NCBI RefSeq assembly: GCF_025370935.1
Contig: NC_133495.1
Coordinates: 4,970,907 to 5,034,906 of the forward strand
Length of the DNA: 64,000 nucleotides
Reading direction: 5' to 3'
DNA from: Choristoneura fumiferana
Lineage: Eukaryota > Arthropoda > Insecta > Lepidoptera > Tortricidae
The stretch's first letter is position 1, and each line of letters begins with the position of its first letter. Made by a program: the position numbers and the translations under genes. The notes below the pieces were generated by a model that ran no database searches, was not told the origin of the DNA, and worked only from the letters and a program-made list of their open reading frames with translations. This document shows positions 29,401 to 38,400 of the stretch, piece after piece.

Positions 29401-32400
29401 TTGGCCGGTTTTTTTCTTTTGTCAATTAAACAAAAATTTATGAAGATATAGCCAGTTAAAGATTCACGTGACGTCCCTCTGTGCGATACCTTTCCGTCAC
29501 GGGCTTCCCACAAATTTTTGACACACATCATCTTTGTAATTTTTTGTTTGATTGACAAAAAAAAATGTTCCCAATATTTTATGACACCTAATCTAACTGA
29601 CGGACCAAATAAAATAATATTTTTTTACGCTTGAGACTTTTTTTTTATCTAGTATTTTAACGAGGCTTTAGTACACCAAATGAAACTTGAAACTTGAAAC
29701 TACCCAACTTTCCTGCAAACTGTAGGGGGAGGGAGAATTATCCAGCCCTGACAATGTTGCCAGTGCAATAATAAAAAATTTCTTTAACTGCTATTCCATC
29801 CAAGGCCAATGATTTTACAATGAGGCAATAAATTCATCATCTTTATTATGTTGTTTTAGATCACAAACGAGATAAAAACAGCATTTTACTCTATTCTGGG
29901 TTGTAAAAAGCTTTCTTAAAAACGTGATGTTATTAAAATATACATACTTAATTTCAAGAGAAACAATTAAAATAATGTTTACTTAGAACCCTTATTTTTA
30001 TAGCAAGTTAATTAAGACATTAACATATTGATCGCCTTTAAGTAGTAATTAAATATCTATTCTAAACCATATTATTAAATTTAATGTTAATATTTATTTT
30101 ATGTTGTTCCGCGAAATTCTTGCAAAACTTGAGCTTCCTTATTTTTTTCTCAGAAACTGTGGCCCAATGGCAATATGAATATTTAATATTTAACCTAAGA
30201 GCATAATTATCCCAGTTATCCTTTATTATACTTAATGTGTTTAGTTGAATCAGGATTATTTAAATCATAATAAGTTTAGTTTGTGAGTGAAAAGACAATT
30301 AAGCTTGTCACGTAATTGTCATTTAGCGAATCACTTCACTTCCCATAATTTAACTGGTTCAAAATGGTTGGAATTCAATACAATTTTTATACCAGAAGCT
30401 TGACAGCCCTAAGGAGCACTAGCTCAACTGAAGTGTTCAACTAACTTTACTTTGATAATAACTGCGGTGTGACAGAACTATGATGTCTTCAATCTGATAC
30501 TTCTATACCCGAGTTCTATTGTACCTCTGTAACTTTGTCACTCTTACTGATTTAACGATTTCATTGTCATTTACATTATCTACATTAAATAGGAAACCTT
30601 TGAAATTTCAATCTTTTAGGTCCAAGGGTCTCCTGTTCATGAATCAGTCAGTTCATTTTTTATTAAGTATATTAAAAAGATAACAAGTAGGTATGTCTAA
30701 AATCTATAAGATAAGTTGTGTACCTGTATTCCTTCAACAATTTACCATGCTCGTTCATAATAATTTTCTTCTCCTCAGCACTTATTACATTAGAGGATGT
30801 GCTCAACACTTTTAATTTTGTCTCAAATGCCTCCATCCGTTTTTTGAGCTCCTCTATCTGTGCCTTGGCAGATTCTGTTGTAGGAGCGGACAAAACCGTT
30901 TTAAGGTTCATGTCGGCAGCTTTTAAGGCATTTGTTTTTTCTAATAATTCTTCAGAGAGAGACTTGAATTGTGCATCGTAATCTGAAAAAGAAGAATATT
31001 TAATGCAGTGTAATTTGGATAATATTATAATGTTACATCTATTTACAATGTAGCTTAACTATGTAATAGAATGGATGAACGTATTTCTGCTGCATAAAGA
31101 AACAGATTAACTAGGAACCAAAATATTTTTTTATTGGCCTCAGCCAACGACTTGTTGTGAACAGAGTGCTATGTCTATGTTATATTTGCATAGATAACAT
31201 GTACTTACCCTCTGTGTCGCCTTCTTCTTCAACATTTTCAAGTTGTACAGCAGCGTATACTTTCTGTTTGCCGTATAATTTACAACGAATCTTGCCATTT
31301 TCACTCAAATAATCCAATGCCTTTTGAACTGCGGATTTCGAGAAAGCGCCGCGGAGATTCACTGTTACGTCAGCACACGAGTAAGGACGATTAGTGTCAA
31401 CTAAATATTTTAAAACAGCCTCGTTGGCCATAGTTGAATATTTAAAATAAGTAGGTAATAACAATACAAACATAAAACGAAAGTTTTTCAAGTCAAGCAA
31501 GACCCACTCACTCAGTCAGTTCACAAAATGCCGCGAAATCCGCGAATTAAATTTGACGTTTATTTTTTTATCGTCATTTTATCTAAAGGTAAAGGCTTAA
31601 TGTGCAATGCACATTAAGCCAGAGGGGCTACTACGAAATTTTAAAATCGAAGTTCGTATCTTCGTATCGCACTGCCCCTCTCACTCTCGTTTTAAATAAA
31701 GTAAGCGTCAGCGGGACGGCAAAACACGAAGCCCTGCTGATCTTATTCAGTTCTAAACCCTTAGATGCATATGGTACCAAAAATGATACTACTTATAGGT
31801 TTTATATTTTCTCAAAAAAAAATCTATCTAATCGTTTTAATTGGTTTTATTAAAACCTTATTCTGTTATGTAACCAGAATACAATTTTAACTACAATTTT
31901 CATGGAGTATCAATAATGATACCATAGCGTTAAAAAACAAAATGAAAATTTAAACTTTTGCCCTGATTTTCTTAAATATTTTCTTCATTATCAAAAGGAT
32001 GCTTTCTAACAATTTTTCATATTTTTGACAGAAAATATTAAATCATGAAGGCGCAGCTAAGGGTTAACAAAAACTATATACTAGTATGTAGGTACCAAAA
32101 TTGAGCCTTCTTTGTACCTTTAGAGGTCCCTTAGATATGTAATGTCAAATGTCCCTTTGATATGTATGGTATTATTATTTTTGCTTATTGTATTGGTACG
32201 TATTATTCTTATTTTGTTTGTATATTTGTATATAGGAGGCGTATTTTTATGTTAGGATTCTTTTATAGATTTGTGTATTATATTATTTAAAGCAATGTAT
32301 TGTAGCTTCCACTATCTATTTTAATTTTTAAACTCACTTTTTTGTCTGTCCCTGACTGAATGCTCCTCTCATCCACTCAGAGTTTGACTGGTGAGACCCC

Positions 32401-35400
32401 TTAAAGGGATAAGTTCGCCTTTGTACATATATTTCATTGTTTGTCATCTGTGTTTGTTTACTTATTTTGTACAATAAAGAGATTACATACATACATAATG
32501 TAAGTGCAATAATTCACAAAGACATCAAGTAGATATAAGTTAGTTCTTATATCTACTACAAAAATTATCACGAGCGCGATCTCTGTATTGCATTAGCTAT
32601 TCTGTGGCTCATTAGACATTAGTTAATTAAAACTTAGATCTACGCTACTGTTTACAGAAAACAGCTATACTCCGTTCAATTTAAGATTTGAATTAACGGT
32701 CAAATTGTAACACACGTTTCTCGGTATTTCGAACACAAATGAACTAAAAATACCTACATGCACATTTATTTGCGGTATTTATTATGTTTTTAGTATAGAA
32801 GTTAACATAATTTTAAATAGTTTCGTTGTTTCATTTAAAAACGTGTGCAAATTTTACCGTTAAGTTTCAAATGTTAAAATAAATGGCGTATAGTTTACAG
32901 AAATGTCAAAAAAATCGTCTTTTCACAGCAACTGCTCATTTGATTTAGCTCAAATTTGACGTTTAGAGTCTATTCGAAAAAGGAAAATTGGAAAGACATT
33001 ACAAAGACTATTGTAATAGTACTTAATACCTACTTAGCGCAAAGAACATTTCACATTATTTTCAGGGCCGTGACGCCACACCGTACTTAGAAAGAAATAG
33101 AGTTGGCCGCGACGCCATTGACTCAGCAGCTGCGCTCACTGACATGGGCAAGTATTTGTTCAGAGAGCGCCGGCTACCCGTCTACGATATCGCTGTTGCT
33201 ATCACCAAGTAAGTACAATTCGGACTCTACTTTTATCCATCCACGATAGTGTTAAATACTCAAAGTTGGTAGTACTCCTGAACTGTCAACTGTATTGATT
33301 TGACATTATCTGTGGTCTGGTTAAAAGTTAATCCAAATTAAAAAGAGTTTTAGAAATTAAAAATAAAGTTTTAAAAAGTGTAAATAATTTTCACCTTATC
33401 TTAATTTATCAAATTTGACGATAAATTAGTTAAATAGAATAATAAGATGCCAGATTGATTTCTGCATTAATGTAATTTTCAATATTTTTCTACTCTCAAG
33501 GATGTCAGGTGAGTAAATCTTTCTTTTGAAATTTTGATTTGGCGCCATTATTATAACTTTAAATTTGAAAACTTCCTAGTTATATTTACTAGTTAGAATA
33601 AAGTTAAATTGACTAGTTGAATGAAGACAAGCCCAACCATTTTACCTACAGATACGACATGTGCCGCCGACGCAAGGGTGGTCGCTGTACAAAAGGCACC
33701 GCTGGTAAATTGTTTATAAACAGGTCTTTTTAAGGATTTTGCGATTGGTAACGAAGGCGCGGCATTAACAGCTTGCGAGTGAAATTAAACGCTTTAATAT
33801 AATTTATAATTAAGAGGTAAAGGATTTGGTAATGGCGCTGAATGTAAGACCACGTTAGATTAACATTAAGAGTTCTAGGTACGACCAGACGACATTTTGA
33901 TGTTTATAAAAGATTTATTGAGTTTTGTTTTCGTGCCCTTTCAGACTAGACATGTGCAGAAGGCAATACGCGAATGATGCGTGCAATAGAGGGACAGCAG
34001 GTAGCGTGGCAAAAACCTAAAAGATCCTCCCAAAAGCACGCCTGGTTCATTTAGTCCCTCACCTCTTTGTACACGTCACTTTGATCCATGTCACTTTGAC
34101 CCACCTTACGCCACTCAGACCTACCTCAATCCGAGTCATGAGCACCTTGTGAATAATATCTGTCTCTTCCGCAGCAGTCCATTCTTCTAGAAACTTGTAA
34201 CGAGTATCTACCTATTCAATTTGTTATTATGTATATTTTGTTTTATAGATCATGCGACTGTTCTGTAAGTAGTTTAGTTTCATAATGCATTTGTTTAATA
34301 TTTTCTTCTCTCACTATCATCGTAATTCTGTTTCGTATGATTATTTTGTATTAAAAAGCCGTAAATAAAGCTGTTCCTACATACAGCTGTTTTTATTAAC
34401 CGAATTCTTCAACATTTTGCTACTGAATGTGTGACATAATAGCATGAGATTAAAAACCGGACCATAAACTATTCAAGTTAACTTGAACTTTAGTATTGTC
34501 TGAACTAGTGTTGACAGTAGTGTGCCAATTAACTCCGACTGATGACATAAAACAGGTCGAATACTATACTTATTTGACTTAAAAGCGACTATTTCGCCAA
34601 ATAATCGGGAATCGCAATAAGATTGCCTTCATAATTAAAAGCTATAAATCTTTTGACCAAATCGCGAACTGCAACTGATCTCTGACATTTGACACCGCGA
34701 CATTTTAAAGTTCACAGGAATACTTGTATCATCTGCAATTACTATGGGAGTTGCGTAAAGATGGGGGACCAGTAGGGCCCCTACCTTCCTTAAATGCCAT
34801 GAGGTCATTATGTAACTACTTACGACTTGTTGGCGACTTATGTCTGCAAAGAATTATTTTAATGCGCGCCCGCGGGACCTATACGATTTTTAGGAAACTA
34901 TCCTAAGATGTCTTTCTCTGGGTCTTAAACTATCCATCTAAGTTTTATCACGATCGATTGAGAACTGAGCGTGAAAGCGGAACATACCTACTCACTTTGG
35001 CATTATAATTATAAAAATGTGCGTACCAAAGGACATTACGCGTACCTTAATAGGTATTAACTGAACAATCGCTGCAAAATTAATTATATTATATCATATT
35101 CCATACATACAATATTCCAATATTTTAACTAAAATTACGCGAAATCAATGCGTAAGTAAAGTCTCGAATAAACTGGCCCTATACTAAGAAGGGCTAAGTT
35201 AATTCGAACTTCGTATCTTGCCGTCCCGCTGATGCTAAATATTATTGAATACGAGGCAGAAAGGGACGGTACGATACGAACTTCGATTTTTCGAATTTCG
35301 TAGTAGCCCCCTGCATACGTAGGTAGTCGAAATTGTGCACGTGTACAATTCGGACATTTAAATGGCGGGATCTCAAAAGACAAAACCTACGAAGAAAAAA

Positions 35401-38400
35401 AAATCGTTTTTACAACAAAGAAGTCGGGACGTTGTGACAAAATATTGAGACTTGAATGGTACAACGTTGTATTTTTTGGTTTGAACGCTATGTGCTTGTA
35501 TAATATAATTTATAATCTAAATCGGCTTGAGCTTTTGCATGCCCTAACACTAACTTCGTTTGGCACTTTATTTTTAAGTATTTTAGTGTACATACATACA
35601 TAAGTAAATTAAATATTATTATTTATTCTACTGTTTCTCTGTTAAAATTGTAAGTAAGTATACTATGATATAACTATATTGAACTTGGCTAAAGGTCTCA
35701 CCGCATTTGAAATCATCGTAATAGGTTTATATTAATTGCGTAAGTTGTTTTAAATAAAATATCACTCTTAAAACCATCCCGTTTTCCCAATTCATCTAAT
35801 ACAAATCCAATAAAAAAAAAATATTTGTTGTTCCCACAATTTATTATTTAATTTTGACTTTCTAGTCAACATAATATGACTGCAAGCTCCAATTTCACAA
35901 CGTACAAAAAATACTACAGTTATTCCGAAATGGCAATAGTGGTTCAACACACTACAGTAAAATATTCGGTGCTGCCGCTTCATGTCTGACTGTAAATCAC
36001 GTTGTGAAATTGGCGCTAAAAAGCATAAAATACTACTAAGTTTTGTCTCTAGGGTTCGCGTATGTCGGTGGCGCTTGCGTGGTGAACAAGCGATTGGAGA
36101 AGGTCAACTCTGTGGCCATTATTGAGGACACCGGTGGCTTTTCTGGAATTATCGTCGCCGCCCATGAAGTTGGACATTTGTACGTATAGCCAAATGTGTG
36201 CATAAGTACTCGACGAGCGAGAGTGAAACTAAAGTTATGGTCGAAAAATTGTATTGTTTTCCGCTAAATAATCAATGGACATTAATAACAAGCATTACAA
36301 GCAGAAAAAACTTTACTGCACGGTTTTTAATCCCTTAACTTGTATTTAAACTCAAAGAAAAAAACATAATAAAAAAATACTAAAAGTTTCTCAAGGGGGG
36401 GCTACTACGAAGTTCGTATCGTACCGTCCCTCTCACTCCCGTATTAAATAATAAAAGAGTTAGCGGGATGGCAAGGTACGAAGTTCGAATTTTGTACTTC
36501 GTAGTTTAAGGCCCTTCAGGTCTACTACGAAACTCGAAACTCGAAGTTCGTGTCGTGCGATCCCTCTGACACTTATACTATTTAATACGAGAGCGAGAGG
36601 GACGGTACGATACGAACTTCGAGTTTCGTAGTATGCTGGTTTAGAACCTTTCACTTACTGGCTCGTCTTGACTGACGCACAATGGCATATCATAGGTATG
36701 GCATCGTTTTTGAATAGCTGAAATGTACAGATAAAAAAAATGTTAACAGACTAGGAGCAGTACACGATGGCAGCCCGCCGCCGTCCTATCTTGGCGGCCC
36801 AGGCGCTGAGAAATGTCGGTGGGAAGACGGTTTTATTATGTCGGACCTTAGACACACGGAAAAAGGGTTCCGCTGGTCGCCATGCAGCGTGCAAAGTTTC
36901 CATCACTTCCTGAAGTAAGTTTTTTTTACCTTAATTAAGGTTTAATAACAAAAGAGTAGAAAACGGATGGTATGTATGACACACGGGCGCTACACACTGG
37001 AATTACGAATATTGACTCATAAAGTTGTTTCGACTTCGAGCTTCCAATACTGTCGTTCGCAATCCCTTATCATATGACATATGTTCTATTACTCTTTAGT
37101 GGCAATCTATGACTTCCTAAATTACGCGCTTATAACTTTACCGCCATCTGGTATAGAAAGGCAAAACCAGAGGCTTTATTGTCTAACGCACTTGGATTCA
37201 CAATCATTTCACCACTTCTTTCTCACACACAGTGTAAGACGAGGATAGAAAGAAACAGTGAATGCGATTGCGAGCGTACCCAATTGACGCTGTAACACTA
37301 GTAAAGCCCACACGGGTTCCATCATGTAAGACTTGCAACCTAGAAAAAAACTTAGAAGTTTTAGTACCAAATTCTTGTAGTTTAACTGAGGACGGTCTCA
37401 GACATCTTAGAATATTTACTTGAAGAAAGTTCTGTACGTTGAATTTGTTATAACTACAAACCAACCAATAACATATAATTCCAGCGGCGACACAGCGACA
37501 TGTTTGTACAACTCGCCACACGAAGACGACTCCTTGCCGAGGGTGCTCCCTGGCCGCCTGTTGACGTTAGACGCACAGTGCCGCAAGGATCGAGGCACAA
37601 GGTAACCTAAGTGGAAGTTAAGTAGCGCCATCTAGTAGCAACAACGTGAAAGTTATTTCATGTTCAGGAAAACATGCGACAGATGTCTAACTCAATACTT
37701 AAGCAAGCTGAATCTAGGGCCTAGTAGATTTATTTATATTTAGTACCTAACTTTTATGTTTGTAACTTTAAAACTGCATTCTTGCTACAATGTTGAAAAG
37801 CGAAAGTTTGTTTGTGCGTTTGTTACTATTTTACGTTCTCCTACGGGGATTCAATAAAATCCCATAATATTGATTCAACTGCGTTAAGGGCGAGTATTAA
37901 ATATTTTGTCAATTTATCAGTTCAATTAAATTATTTAATTTATTTCAGCGCATGCTTCAAAGACGAGCGAGTGTGCGCGCAACTGTTTTGTTTCGACGCA
38001 GCGAGCGGCTACTGCGTCGCGTATCGGCCGGCGGCCGAGGGCTCGCCGTGTGGGGATGGACAGGTAACTTATTAACTTTATCTCGGCCTATATAGGTACG
38101 TCATGTCACTGCAGGACGCAGGTCTGCTTGTCTGCCTGCTTTTCAAAAACGCCACTATTGCCAAAATAATAAATAAATACTTAAACACACAAGTCGGCGG
38201 GGCACATTGTTCGCAGGGCTGATGGCCGATGGGGTCAGAAGGTTGCACTGCGTAATAACTCATCTGCGACTTCATCCTGCGAATCGTTAGGTACTTGGCA
38301 AAACGTTGTCTGTAAAACGAAAATCTGCTAATCGTTTGTCAGCAAAACATTAGGTATCTTAGTAACTAGTGACCCTAGTACCGCCTAGTACCGGATACAA

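Noticed and set aside
34249..34264. A possible 16-base micro-exon (acceptor TTTTATAG, donor GTAAGT) after the two alternative ADAMTS exons
   Set aside because: Its length (1 modulo 3) cannot replace or join either alternative exon without breaking the frame.
35135..35383. An 82-codon open frame on the - strand
   Set aside because: It reads through palindromic MITE copy 7; the same motif appears as false frames at other copies.
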